64,000 nucleotides of DNA from Daphnia carinata. Its lineage: Eukaryota; Arthropoda; Branchiopoda; Diplostraca; Daphniidae. Both the position numbers and the translations under genes were made by a program. The notes under the pieces are model-generated. The model did no database searches, was not told where the DNA came from, and saw only the letters and a program-made list of their open reading frames with translations. Shown here one piece after another: positions 25,962-37,846 of this stretch (position 1 is the stretch's first letter; each line of letters opens with the position of its first letter). Location: contig NC_081336.1 of the NCBI RefSeq assembly GCF_022539665.2, forward strand, positions 4,480,221 through 4,544,220. Direction: 5' to 3'.

Positions 25962-25967
25962 AATAAA
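25962..25967 (+). terminator. poly(A) signal of phosphomevalonate kinase
   Basis: AATAAA lies 146 bases after the PMVK stop. It sits within 30 bases of the MFSD6-like stop on the other strand. Confidence 0.6.
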
Positions 25968-25991
25968 ATCGTAGCTGTAAAATGAGAATCG

Positions 25992-28900
25992 TTAACATAT
26001 CCTATTGATCGTTTCTTCATCATCTTGTTGGTCTATTTGTTGCAAGGGGTGAAACACTACTTCCGGATTTTTTTCTTCGCGCTCGGTTACTAAACAGGAA
26101 AATTTTCACAATTATTTTTGAAGGATTGTCATCAAATAGAAACGTTAAAAGATGGGAAAAACAATTTGAAATACGTTGTACCTGGAGGCTTCCGGGTTTG
26201 AAATTTATCGTTCTTTCGCATGTAAGTGCAATACAAGATCGCATAAAGAACTCCGCATATTCCAGCTGCTAGTCCAAATATGCGGAAAGTGATTCTAGTG
26301 CCGTGGATAGCAATAAGAATACCACCAATAAAGCTACCCGTACCCCTTCCTGATTAAAAATTATCATTATTTTATTTATAATTTTTCATAATATTAAAGT
26401 TAGATTACCTATTGAATAGTGGCAAGAACCAGCCAATCCTTGAAGGGTAGCCAGTAGGCCCGGAGGAGCGCATTGAGCGCAGAACATAGAACAAGAAACA
26501 CCCATCAAGTGAATGGTAACCTATTTGTTTTTAAATTGAATATCAATATTTTAAGAACAAAATAAGCATAGCATCGCCATTAAACCGGAAGTTACCGCTT
26601 CAAGGGCTTCAAACGGTAGACTCATCCAAGGATCCCTAAAGAAAAAAACGTAAAGTTAAATCAGTTGTCCAAGGAAGCTCGAATGTCTACTAAGAATTAG
26701 AGCTAAACTGATATGGTGATTAACTGACCTAATGAAGGAATATCCAATAAAACGAACGCTGTAGATGAAAAATGCGGTGATCAAAACGACCAATTTTCCA
26801 ATTTTCTTCACAATAATATGCGACACGTAGAGGAAGGGTACACCCACTAAAGCACCCAATGTCACTGTGAATCCTAGGAGTTATAAAAATGTTGAATTTT
26901 TATTTATTAATGTCTTTCTCTAGGAGGTATAATTTACTGAAAGTATTCTGTTTTTACCTAGTAAATAACTGGATGCTTTCAGCTGTTTCGCAACACAAGT
27001 TAAAAATTAACAAACATTATAAAAAAAAGTTGACATTAAACATTTTGTTTCCTTATTTCAGAGCTTACCTCAATAAGGAAGATAAAAAGAAAAGCTAAAA
27101 AGAAAACAACGACATGTTATTAACAGTTGACGTTTGTTGCCATAATGAGAGTGAAGAAACGTAAAGTGCATTCTTTCGTACCTTCTAAGAAACCCCAAAA
27201 GATGCCTAATAGAAGCATCATTACCATGAATATGTCTATATGTATCTGCGTAAATTCAAATAATTTATTCTCACTGCGCCATAATATTCCGAAGTATGTA
27301 TAACTTTAAACTCTTACCAATCGCAACAATTTGAAAGTGTTTCTCAAAAGATTTCCTTCTGATTTTTCAACCGACACCTCGACAAAAAGCAACAAAACGA
27401 GCACAACGACAAGCAGTGCATCGGTAAAGTAGAAAACTGTGGCATAATCTCGAAAACCTATGTAGAATGTATTTTTATGAAATGCTAAATTGCCATAATT
27501 ACAAGCGAAAAAAATTATTAAACTCTTCTACACAAAACAGAAATAAAACATGATCTTGGCTTAACTAATAGGAATTTGATTCCATGCAATATTCATTTTT
27601 AGATACGTAACTAATAATTACGATTTAATGACCAAAACCATAGTCGGATAAGTTTTACTGAATAAAATCCGATGTTTGGTTTTCAGGTTGGCTCTTCATG
27701 TCCGTTTATCAAAAGGACAAGAAAATCTACAAAATTTATCAAAACGTACTACTGGTTCATGACGAGCCAATTACTTTACATAATCAAATTATGTTCTATG
27801 CTTAACTGTAAGTAATGACTATCGGATATCGGATATTGCTAAAGTATTCCTAAATTTGTTACTTTTATAAACAAATGATTACAAGAGATATAGCTATCGT
27901 GAAGGATCATACCATTTTTTAGTTTGGCGGCCCAGTCCAGTAATATTCCTGTTAACATGGCAAAAGTGGCAGACCCTAAAACTCCAAAGAGCCTTTGCCG
28001 ACCCAATTGCCCTTTAAATTTCTTGATTAGACATATTGTTGTGGCATCGAGCATCGTGAAGCTGGTGCCGAGCGTTGCTGTCGCCAGGATACGTACGACG
28101 AGATACAGCCAAAATCCAATTCTGTGTTTCGCATAGTCATATTCGTCCTCCTTGGACGATGAAGTATCGTTGTTCGTGGAACATGTGGAAGACCATGTCT
28201 GACTAATTCGCAACGGACACTGAACGGGGCAATCACAATCCAGAGTGGTATGCGTGGAGTTCGATAATAGCAGTTGATTGATCGGAAACCGACAGAAATT
28301 TGGGTTTATTTTAGTCAGGCTTTGGTTTTGCAGTTCGAGTTGTAAAAGGACGTCATCATCCGAAATACGGTAACAATCGCTGGCATCGCTCGTCATTAGG
28401 CAAGAATTTGTGTTATTTGTTTGCCCGTTGCAGGATTTGGTACATTCGGAAGTGATCAATCGAATCATTGGCTGGTCGGTTAGCAGAAGGTTTTCAAATT
28501 GACATGTATCATTTGCGCAGTTTTTTGGCACTTCCAGGAAGATTTCTCTTGCATGGTCGCATGTGAGATAGGCTATCGTGTTAGCGGGCAGTTCACTGCT
28601 ATTGGCCATCAATTTTGCTGGTTTTGCTCCATGGGCATCAACTGTCAACAGCAGTGTGTGAAATACGGCAGTGGCGATTATACTGCCCATTAGAACAGCT
28701 TTATAGTTGCCTATTTTATCAGCAATCATTCCTAGTAAATGAAATTATACTTTTTTAAATTATCGATCAAAATTATGGAAAATTCTTTGCTCCGGACGAA
28801 TGTAGTGATTACTGAAATATGTCATGTAATACGTTCGTTTAATATGATATAAAAAGGGATTTTTTTAGAGATCTGGCTTGCTTATTCCCCTCCTTATTGC

Positions 28901-29782
28901 CTGGTTTAGTTTCGCTATTGTTTGACGATTGACTAAATTCTTATAACTTTACCTCCTACAAGTTAAAACATTTGGAAATAGTAAACCTCTTTACAGTGTC
29001 CCTATAATCTAAGGAAATATCACGATAGGCTGGTAACTCTCCAGAGGAGGTCGAACAACGAAGAAAAGATAACAATTTTCATAAGTTTCATTCGCAGTGT
29101 TGCTTGGAAATGTTTATCTATTAAGTCGTTATCAAAACCAGTAGAATTCCAGAAGAATCTGATCGTTTGTCTTCAAATGGATGCCAGTATTTTAATTTGT
29201 AACTGCTGGGGATGGTTCATTAAAGCTAACTGAGCTTCGAACTGATAGTAAGATTGTGTTGTGCGCGGAAAGAACAACTTGTTGAAATTCGATGTAGTGC
29301 TGCACTGATAGGCTAATGAAGAACGGATGACCGTTATTTTGGGAGTACGCTAAATTCACATGCACCGATATCATAGTGGCAATGTTGATCAGAACAAAAA
29401 AGTCAAAGGAAAATTGAAGCTCTCATACATTTACAATATAAAAGTATTTTTCATTCTCACCTGCAACCGGTGGACCGAGACAAGATGCAAACGGAAGAAC
29501 TGCATAAATGATTCCGACTTCTTCGATGGTGATTCCAATTTGAAGCATGTGAAGAGTTATGTAGGGCAGAAGCACAGCGGTAAAAGCTAATATAAATATT
29601 TGGTGGTGTAATTACCAGAATGTTGTTTTTTGCGTGACATTTTTTATATGCACAATGCTAATCCAACCTCCGTAGAACAGAAACATCACGGCCTTCAGAG
29701 GTAAGAGCGCTCGGTTGACACTTAAGTGGACTTTTATTCGGTCCCATGGTGACTGCAAAGTATCGTTTTCTTTTAACGTCAT
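25992..29782 (-). CDS. MFSD6-like major facilitator superfamily transporter
   Basis: Twelve minus-strand exons: 29782-29668, 29586-29461, 28731-27913, 27457-27318, 27245-27182, 27094-27069, 26982-26958, 26873-26729, 26635-26596, 26520-26409, 26349-26182, 26089-25992; phases close to 625 residues. The N-terminus (VNRALLPLKAVMFLFYGG) and the PYITLHMLQIGIT block match the MFSD6 (MMR2-like) group. Exon 3 encodes a long luminal loop with many cysteines and N-glycosylation sequons. Later helices include GFTVTLGALVGVPFLYVSH and a GRGTGSFIGGILI segment typical of this group. Role: predicted twelve-helix membrane transporter; the substrate is unknown. Vertebrate MFSD6 has been discussed as an MHC-I-binding macrophage protein. 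Exons 6 and 7 are microexons of 26 and 25 bases. The assembly rests on splice sites and continuous homology-like sequence. Confidence 0.85.
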
Positions 29783-30633
29783 ATTTTAAAACGTCGAGTT
29801 TCAAAGAGCAACTGAGAGAAGAGAACCAACTAGCAAGAGGGTAAAGAAAGAATTGAATTGCTTCCTATGTTAGAATACATAGTTTTCGATAAGCTCCTCC
29901 CACTTTTTATTCTGAGTTAGCTTACATAACCCTAAAACCAATAAGCTTTTTTTAAAGTGCGCCTTGCATATTTAATCCTTGGAGAAATTATGCCAATAAT
30001 TTTAGTCTCTTTCACTTGGTTGCTATGTGCCATAAGTTATTGCAAAAAAAGAGGCACTAAGGCAGGTAGGTTGCCTTCCTCTGGTTTATCGTTAGTTGAT
30101 GAATGCCTAGCGTTAGCATCGCATTGGAATTCAGTCGTGACTGAACACACAACTTATTAACATAGAACTTCAAACAAAAGATTACAAACTTTGAATTAAG
30201 TGTTTACTTTGATGCGTGTTATAATCAAGTCGGACAAATGCATCACCAGCATTCAACTATGTGAATTATTGAGCATTCTTATTGCCAAAACACGTTCGAA
30301 TAATTCTTGGCATCATCACCGCGCAAGTGAAAAGAATAAAAATCTAGGAGCCTAATTTTAATGTGTTTACGATATCAGTGTATTCGATTTGACTTTACAT
30401 TTTTCGGTTGAATTTGAATGTCGCCAAAGGAATAGGTGCAAAACAGAGTACTGGTCGAGCTATGAAATTGACAAGAGGGCATATAATGAGTGTAAAGGAA
30501 CAGAAACCCAATTTCAGTAATTCAAAGATGCACATTTTTAAATCTTTAGAATTAAGGCGCTAAATGGACAGACACTTGAATTATTATTTTTATGTTGTTT
30601 TAGTTGTTTTAAAGAAAACCCTTTGGATTTCGA
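29783..30633. other. Intergenic stretch upstream of the MFSD6-like gene
   Basis: It holds the promoter side of the MFSD6-like gene and the 3' UTR side of the syntaxin gene, both on the minus strand. A 56-codon frame from an ATG at about 29992 (+) has a hydrophobic start but no other support. Confidence 0.5.
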
Positions 30634-31783
30634 CTAGGAAGAACGCAGTTCTAGATAGATAACTAAGCCGACAATTCCGGCTACTGTTAGGGCAAGACCA
30701 GTTAGGAAACAAAGCCACTTGCGATGTGTTTTCTGTGAGATAGAATAACGCGGTCAAACACGACAATGAAAGTCAAACTTGTGATAACGACTTACTTGAT
30801 GAGAAGACGCTTTTTCCAGCTCCTGGCGTCCCTCCTCCACATGAGTGTATGTGCGGTCTACATTGTTTTCAATTGAATCTATTAGAAAAAAGCGCGTTAA
30901 TTACATGTAGTTTTCTACCATTAGATAGCATAATACTTATGTTTTCCCCTTGCTCCTGGACCATGGCACTAAGTTCTTTCATAATTTGATTTACATCAAT
31001 CATGTCAGATTCAATTTGCCGGATCCGCTCTTCCCTTTCCAATAGCATTTGCTGCTCAAATTCGATCTCTTTAAGTTCTTGGAGCTTTTGATGCTTTTCT
31101 TCTGCTGCCTTTTCCAAAAGGTTTTGTGTATCAGAAGTATTTTTTTCTTCCCAATGGCCATATGGAATAGTTGATTTCATTTTTCCAGCAACTTCCTAAA
31201 TGGATCTTATCTTTAAGTACCTACACAAAGTAATTAACATTGGCTACCTTCTGTAATGTGCTATATCTTTGTAATGACTTTTCAAATTCAAGCTTTAGGC
31301 GATCTAGTTGGAGATGACACATTCTATCACCTGATAATCTGGCTGCAGTGGCCAGAGCCATCAATTCTTGACTTGTTTGGTTGACTATTTGATTTGCACT
31401 CATCTGAATAACATGACTGTAATTTGGAATAACCAAGTAGGTGTGATGAGGAAAGTTGCAGGATGGGAGTGGTAGTAACTTACACACTGTCTCGCAATCC
31501 TTGATTATCTTTTTCTGTACCAAGTGATTTTAATGCCCTTTCCAAATTTGAACCACTTCCTTGGATAGTGAACAAATTGCTCGATATTGTTTCACTTAGC
31601 TTCATCAAATAGAAAGCACTTGTAAATGAAAAATCTTAATACTTGAAAAGAAAGAGGAAGCAATGCTTTTACCTGGTTAAATTCAGATCTTCCCAAACTG
31701 GAGTTACGTGGGCGAACCCCACCAAAAACCACTTCTGGGGTCTCAGCAAGTGCTCCATAATTTGCACGATTTGGTCTGGCCAT
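30634..31783 (-). CDS. Syntaxin-7/12-type endosomal Qa-SNARE
   Basis: Six minus-strand exons: 31783-31673, 31599-31484, 31416-31248, 31195-30937, 30878-30796, 30732-30634, giving 278 residues. The N-terminal Habc region is followed by a SNARE motif at about residues 180-240 (EREERIRQIESDMIDVNQIM...LSAMVQEQGE...SIENNVD), with Q as the zero-layer residue (VQEQGE). The tail anchor is residues 253-272 (WLCFLTGLALTVAGIVGLVI). The SNARE core follows the STX7/STX12 pattern (REXXIRQIEXDI...GEXVDSIEANV). Known role: drives fusion of early and late endosomes with vacuolar or lysosomal membranes. The exon 2/3 junction was set by phase and by the nine-residue spacing seen in vertebrate STX7. In mammals the relative STX13 (STX12) binds pallidin, whose gene lies 24 kb away in this window. 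Confidence 0.9.
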
Positions 31784-32015
31784 TGTGAGTAAACGCAATA
31801 TCAAATATAATTCAAAAATACTCGAGCATTTTCATAGAAGTTGGGGGAAACCAGAGTAATTTTCACTCATATATGGCTTCCACACGTTCTGCAACAGTTC
31901 TAAAAGAACCAATGACTCAAATAACTGGCAAACTATAAAAATTAGTGGGGTTACAAAGAGCTGCATCGAAACTTACATATTCTAGATGTGACCATTCACG
32001 TAAATATCACCAAAC

Positions 32016-32237
32016 CTACCAATTTAACTTTGCAAATAGTGTTGCGTGAAATGGTAGATCGAAGAACGTCTGACAGTCAACCCTAGTCAACATGAGCTGC
32101 GATAACGTTTTAAAAATCAGGGGCTGTAATTTGTGTATTTTAAGAACGGAATGCAAAACTGTGGAACTCCACTGCAGAACAGGTAGTTCTTCCACAAAAT
32201 CCACGGAGCCAAAGGATCCTAGAAATTGTTGCAACAT
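32016..32237 (-). CDS. Small hypothetical protein or first exon, unassigned
   Basis: The frame opens with an ATG at 32237 and runs 73 codons (MLQQFLGSFGSVDFVEELPV...) to a TAG. A GTAGGT donor overlaps the last codon (exon end 32020), so this may be a first exon. A TTTTATAG acceptor sits 87 bases downstream, but joining it gives only a five-residue tail. It lies 230 bases upstream of the syntaxin gene on the same strand. I do not recognise it. Confidence 0.35.
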   Translation of the reverse strand: MLQQFLGSFGSVDFVEELPVLQWSSTVLHSVLKIHKLQPLIFKTLSQLMLTRVDCQTFFDLPFHATLFAKLNW

Positions 32238-33886
32238 GCTACTTACGGTTTAAACATATGTACATTTTCTTTATTTCGTCAGAACGAGTCGAATACATAC
32301 CTCGTTTTAACTTTGCAACAATTGTTTACGTGTGAAATTAGGGAAAATCATTTGGACACTTAGCAAAAAATCCGTCCAATGTTCATACTTTATGGGCGTC
32401 TACAGAGGTAGTCGTCGCTAAGGTAATCGTTGCTAGGAGCTGTAGGGGACGAGAAGTACCATTTTACATCATTGCTTCTCTTAACCTAGAATTTTATTCT
32501 CAAACTTACTATGTATTGCTCTTTTAGCCTACATGAAATTAAGTTTAGAACCCTTTATTAATTAAAATAAAACACTATGTTCCTATCCATCTATCAACCC
32601 TTTTTTCGAGTTAAACCCCTCCTCGTTATCCATTTCCCACCTTTTATTCACATTTCCCAAAGGCTTATAGGAAGTGTAAGTGGAAAGACGGAAAATTTCT
32701 AGTAGGTGCGGAGATTGGACGGAGGTTGATCACGACCAGACGCTTTCTCCCCAAATTATTTATGATGGAACATACCGTTTCTTCCCAACAAAAAAAATGA
32801 TTGCAAATATGTTAGAAGTGCAGGAACCACTTGTTTCCCATTCGTCTCGATTTCTGTGCAAGAGAATCCTCTTGTTTATTTAAAAATATGTTTAAAATCT
32901 TGATTTTTCGGTCTGTCGAAAAAGAAAGCGCCTAGAAGAATCGAAAATTACGCTTATTAAAATGTTCCTTGTGACGATTTAAAATATTGTCGCGGGTGAA
33001 ATAGAAGAGTGGTTAGCGCTTCACAGAGATGATTCACCCCGTCCTTGTAGCACGCTGCAACCGAGGGAAAGAACTTACCAGAAGAATGCTAAGAGAGATG
33101 AGGAGATACGGAGTCCGGAAGAGGTGTGATTCGCGCAGCAGCATAAAACACTGCTGTGAAACTCCGTTCGAGAAGTCTCTATTGGAGGAGCTCCCGGAGT
33201 TGCCTAACTCCGTTAGTCGAGTAACTGCAAAAATTTCATAACGTATTCAAACCAAAAAATGTCAAAAGAAATTGTGGACAAATTTCAGAACAGTCTTTGC
33301 AAGAGTGTTAACTATGCTTCTTTTAGAGAGTTGCTCACTATTGCGCGGCTTACGTCGTACTGAACCGTTTGAACTATTTCATCTGCCATGAACTATAATT
33401 GTAAAGCTTGGAAGAAATGAAAAAAGCTACATTTTTATTTTTTAGATTAACAGATTTTCAGATTTTGCGTGCACAAACTGCTGTCTGTGCAGCGACATTG
33501 CAACACCATCCATCGGCAATCTGACAAAATTGCAATTTGATTAACCTAACCAATTAATCATGTTTTAATATTCCTAGGTTGATAAAAACCATCACTTCCA
33601 TTTTGATTTTTGTGGGAAATAATTTTAACGTAACGAAAATGTGCAGTTTCGTCAAAAATTAAAAAGGAAGCCAGAAGTGACAGTTACCACTAACTCATAG
33701 TCACCATGGCTCGTAGGAATCGGGGGAAGGAATCGCCGTTTGTCGTAACAGTAATCGCAGTTTTCTCCGAATTCTCGCAGTTAGCTTTTGCCACACCCCG
33801 TGTTAAAACTCCTTGTATTCTCATCGCATCCACCCTCAGCCTTCATCAACAGTTCTTTTGAGAACTATTCCGTCTCTCTTGGTTCT
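32238..33886. other. Intergenic stretch without a supported gene
   Basis: No splice-linked coding sequence was found. A short ORF at 33706-33861 (+) starts with ATG but has no family likeness. A 7-base inverted repeat (GGGTGAA at 32994-33000, TTCACCC at 33033-33039) brackets a tRNA-D-arm-like word. Confidence 0.5.
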
Positions 33887-34570
33887 TCATTCCATTTCCT
33901 CCATCGCCATCTTCATAGAAATGCCTTTCAAGTCAGCATTTCCAGCCCCACTACCACTCCCGGGGACGAAGAAGGCTTTTCGAGAAGTGCATTGCCATGC
34001 TTTACCGTCGTACATTTGCAGGTTCCTTACCAGGCCGACTACTTCTGAGACACCTGCACTTCCTGTGAAACCTTCCGCGACATAGGTGCGTTCAACATCT
34101 CCTCTCGTAGTTAAGACGCCACCATACGCTTCTACATTCATCAAGCAGCCACAGGAGGAAAAATCGTTTCGTTCTCGAATCCCGGTGCCTATCCCTGCCA
34201 ACACTAACAATCGCCCAGGAAATCAGGGTTATGCGACCCGCAAATGCGACGACGGCCCACGCTATCCAGTCGCTGGAAAGTCTTGGTTGAATTCTTTCCC
34301 AAAGTTTCTCGGGCTAGGTCTGCTATACCGTATGCGAGCAAACCATCTTCCGTGTCGGCATCCAGCAAGAGCCACCAGGTTGTGGGGTGAGTGTAAAACA
34401 CCCCAAAATATGCAATTTCTTCGGAGTACCTTTTGTGTCCTGAATCCCCATTCGGAAAGTCTTTGGACGAGCAGAGCCCCACGAAATCCAACCTCTTACA
34501 GAGAGTGTCCTCTATGATTCTATGTTTCACCCATTGGATAATGAAGTCACTGCTCCTACCAAACAGCTAT
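33887..34570 (-). pseudogene. Minus-strand ORF pair in different frames, possible broken gene or element relic
   Basis: Two open frames follow one another on the minus strand. The first runs from about 34570 to a TAG at 34204 and holds THPTTWWLLLDADTEDG and KTFQRLDSVGRRRICGS. The second, in another frame, overlaps near 34210 and runs below 33887, holding ERTYVAEGFTGSAGVSEVVG. Both have ordinary residue balance, while the plus-strand frames opposite are proline/arginine-rich with few acids, as expected of a shadow. A single frame break would join them. I recognise neither part. Possible readings: a decayed gene or transposon relic, two exons, or chance in GC-richer DNA. No poly(A) tail or terminal repeats were found. 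Confidence 0.3.
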
Positions 34571-35316
34571 TGGAATCTTCAGCTGTGCCTCTCCCCTCGA
34601 TGCGGCAGAAGAGAAATGGGTTCCGATTTATTGTCCTGTGCAAACCGTAAAGCCGCGGAGCAAACCATATAAAACTGCGGGCACAAACTGCGGTTCAAAG
34701 AAAAAAATGGCAAACCGAACCGCACCGGTTTGGTTCCACGTTTCGTTGGCCAAAATCGTGCCCGATCATCGCGGGGCCGAGCACTACCAACCTCTGATGC
34801 AATTATAACTTATAGCAAGCCAGAAGCACCTCCGAGAACCATTAATGACAAAGGTGCGACCGTGGCGGTATTGGTTGCTTTGATGATATTTCACATTAAA
34901 TTATTTGATTTACAGAAACTATCTAATTTAGCCATTTATAAAAGGAAAATGAATCGCCCTACGTCAACAGATTCGCCATCAAGCGGCGAATACAATGTAC
35001 ACAGTTTTTTTTCCTATTTATTACCTCCCTGTTTGAACTGCGAGTTTTAAAAATGCTTCTTACACTTTTACACCGTCTAGACCAAGAAAAAAAGCAGTTT
35101 TCAGATGTATTTACATAAGGAAAATTAATTTGAGAGGCACGGCCAGTAGTATATCTTTCAGCCGCCAGGAACTCATCCTTCTTTCTCAGCTTTCATTAGC
35201 CATCCCTTTGCCAGATTTCACATGTCTGATTTAAACTGTGCGTATATTTACAATTTCTGTTTAGTTCTCCATGCATGAGATTGTAGTAACTACGCGTAAC
35301 AACTCTGTTATCTGTC
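34571..35316. other. Upstream region of the ethanolamine kinase gene
   Basis: No supported gene. It contains a small hairpin-capable stretch around 34706-34730 with repeated AACCG/CGGTT words. The promoter of the downstream kinase probably lies near its right end. Confidence 0.4.
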
Positions 35317-36681
35317 ATGGACTATGCAATTTCAGACGTTATTGAATTGCCATTCTACATTGATAAAGATGATCTGATAAATAGTGTGTGGAAGGTTATA
35401 GCAATTTTGAAACCCAATTGGAGACAAGACAGTATCAAACACAAAGTATTTAGAAGAGATATTATTCAGAAAATTCACATGTCTGATGAATTATTTTCCC
35501 TCAGATTTTCAGTGATGGAATAACAAATTCTCTTGTGGGGGTTATTCATGAAGATGACAAAGCTAATATGATACTTGTACGTGTATTTGGAGAAAACACT
35601 GATAAGATTGTTGATCGTAATGCTGAGTTGACAAATATGAAGGTAACTTATCAAAGTGTTTAACATTTGCTTAATCTAAAACATGTTTTAGTAGATTCTT
35701 CATACCTTGGGTTTTGGCCCAGAACTGTATGCATCCTTCTGTAATGGGTTAGCCTATCAATACCTACCTGGGGAAATCCTGACCCCTGTAACATGCTTGG
35801 ACGAAAACATATATCCTCTTGTTGCAGAAAAAATGGCTAACTTTCATCTTCAGTTTGATTGTGTAAGAGAAAGATTGCCGCCTGAAGCTAGAAAATCATT
35901 GGAGCAATCAGTTCTGTGGAGCAAATTAAAGAATTTTATCATGCTCTGTCCTCCAAAGTCAGAATTTATATTTTTGTGAGTAAAACATTTTTGCTTTTAC
36001 ATTCTAAAATTGTTTTGATGTAGATATAGTTCAGATGTTCCTCCAAAAGAAAAACTCCTAGAAGAATTAAAATGGTTGAAGAGGATGCTTAAGCAATTAA
36101 ATGATGAACTGGTGTTTTGCCACAATGATTTACTCCTTGCAAACATACTTCATGACAAGGACAAGAACTCCATTCAGTTCATTGATTTTGAATATGCTGG
36201 TCCCAATTATCAGGCGTACGACATTGCTAATCATTTCTGTGAATTTTCGGGTATGATTTAAATAGAATAATCTTAAAATCCTTATATTAACAGCACCATT
36301 TACCCTTCAATAGGAGTCGAAGATTACAACCCTTTGCGCTACCCTCACGAAGAATTTCGAAAAAAATGGGTAACTGTTTATTTAAAGACCTTTCAAAAAC
36401 ATCAAACTGTAGACGATGAAACCGTAAATCTACTACTTGGACGTGTCGAACGTTTCACCCTCGCAAGCCATTTCTTCTGGGGCGTTTGGGCATTGATTCA
36501 GGCTGCACATTCATCAATTGATTTTGACTTCGTTGGGTATGGTATTATAATTTGTTAAAACATTAAAATGATCGCAATACTGCAACTTATGATATTCCGC
36601 AGGTACGCATCTTTACGTTGGAATCAATATTTTAAGAAGAAAGCTGCTATTTTTACCGATGCCGGAGCAATAGAATCATAG
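35317..36681 (+). CDS. eas: Ethanolamine kinase (choline/ethanolamine kinase family)
   Basis: Six exons: 35317-35445, 35505-35642, 35695-35975, 36024-36250, 36314-36536, 36603-36681, giving 358 residues. Family marks in order: IFSDGITNSLVG (nucleotide-binding loop), Brenner's motif FCHNDLLLANIL with its catalytic Asp, and IQFIDFEYAGPNYQAYDIANH with the metal-binding Asp. Then come LASHFFWGVWALIQA and IDFDFVGYA near the end. Reaction: ATP-dependent phosphorylation of ethanolamine, the first step of the CDP-ethanolamine route to phosphatidylethanolamine, in the cytosol. The tail IDFDFxxYA fits ethanolamine kinases (ETNK1, Drosophila easily shocked) better than choline kinases, so choline activity is the lesser possibility. 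Introns are 48-67 bases. The exon 3 acceptor is TAGTAG, where only the second AG keeps the frame open. Confidence 0.92.
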
Positions 36682-37846
36682 TCTTCGGTGTATAGTTTTA
36701 TATTGTGTTTATGTCAAACACCGTTTAATGGGATAGTTAACGAATTTCTCCACGGGAATCACAGTTTGTTGAGTCAGAGCCCTTATTCATTCCGCATGCA
36801 TTTCTTTTAATTGAAAATAGGCAATGGAGTGCGCCTATTAAACATCGAGAACCGCAAATTTAAAAAAAGTGCCAGTTTATGCCATCAACGATTAGTATAG
36901 CTTTTCAAAGATATTACATCAATTCATTTAATTGCCTAACGGCCAAAAATCTCCTCTTGACCCTTTGTAACAGCGATAAAACCGCCTTTGTATAACCAGT
37001 GATCTGATTTGTCCCATTATAGTCTAGAAATTTATAAAGTTCAATACTATGAAATGATGTAACATTCTCCCATGTAAGAGATAATAGACATAGTTTTTCA
37101 TCTCCTATCAAACTAGGTAATGCCACTTGACCCTTCTTTGTCTTCGATATACTTTCTATACTAGTTTTTTTTTTATTTTGGGTAAAACTTAAGAGGTTTT
37201 TGCAGCGAGAACGAGCGTTGATGATAGTTCAGGGGCTGAATCTTAGCTGTGTCATAGATGGCTGAGTGAAACTCGGAAAACAACAACGACAAGCCCTTAC
37301 TGTCTACATTTGCGTATGATGGAAATAAAGCATTACGTAACATTCGTCATGTAACTATATACGGGTGGAACACTTTGTATAGGATAGAGGTTCTTTTCCG
37401 AAGTCCTCGACATCTAAAAATTCCATTAAGCCAAAAAAAAATATTTCCATTCAAAAATATGCAGTAGGCGAGAGCTGACCCAAGTTAACAACTCTATCGG
37501 ATTTTTGTATAAATTCTTTAAAATGTTTTAATTAAATTTCGACCATAAAATCGCCATCCTCTTTTTTGCAATAACACCTTAAGTCCTTATGTCGATGTTG
37601 CTAAATGGACCCAGCGGGCATAAGACAACTGTAAAAGGAACCGGTAACTCGATAGGTAACAGTGCGATAGTATATCGATTTAGATACATTTTCGTCATCC
37701 TTCCCCATTACTATTGATATTGATATTGACCAACTTTGGCTTACCGTTTTTTGTGGCCCAATTCTTTAAGGTTTACTTGGTACTTTGAGTAACGTTGAAT
37801 AATCGAAGAATACTGATATTTCGTGAAGTTCACCTATTTAACGACA
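36682..37846. other. Intergenic stretch between ethanolamine kinase and LAPTM4
   Basis: Holds the 3' UTR of the kinase (an ATTAAA variant signal at about 36837) and the LAPTM4 promoter. No open frame is supported. Confidence 0.5.

Noticed and set aside
29957-30160. Small plus-strand frame with a hydrophobic start
   Set aside because: No promoter or splice evidence and no recognised family; about as likely chance as real, so not listed as a gene.
34086-34517. 143-codon plus-strand frame
   Set aside because: Proline/arginine-rich with few acidic residues and overlapping the better minus-strand frames; read as their shadow.
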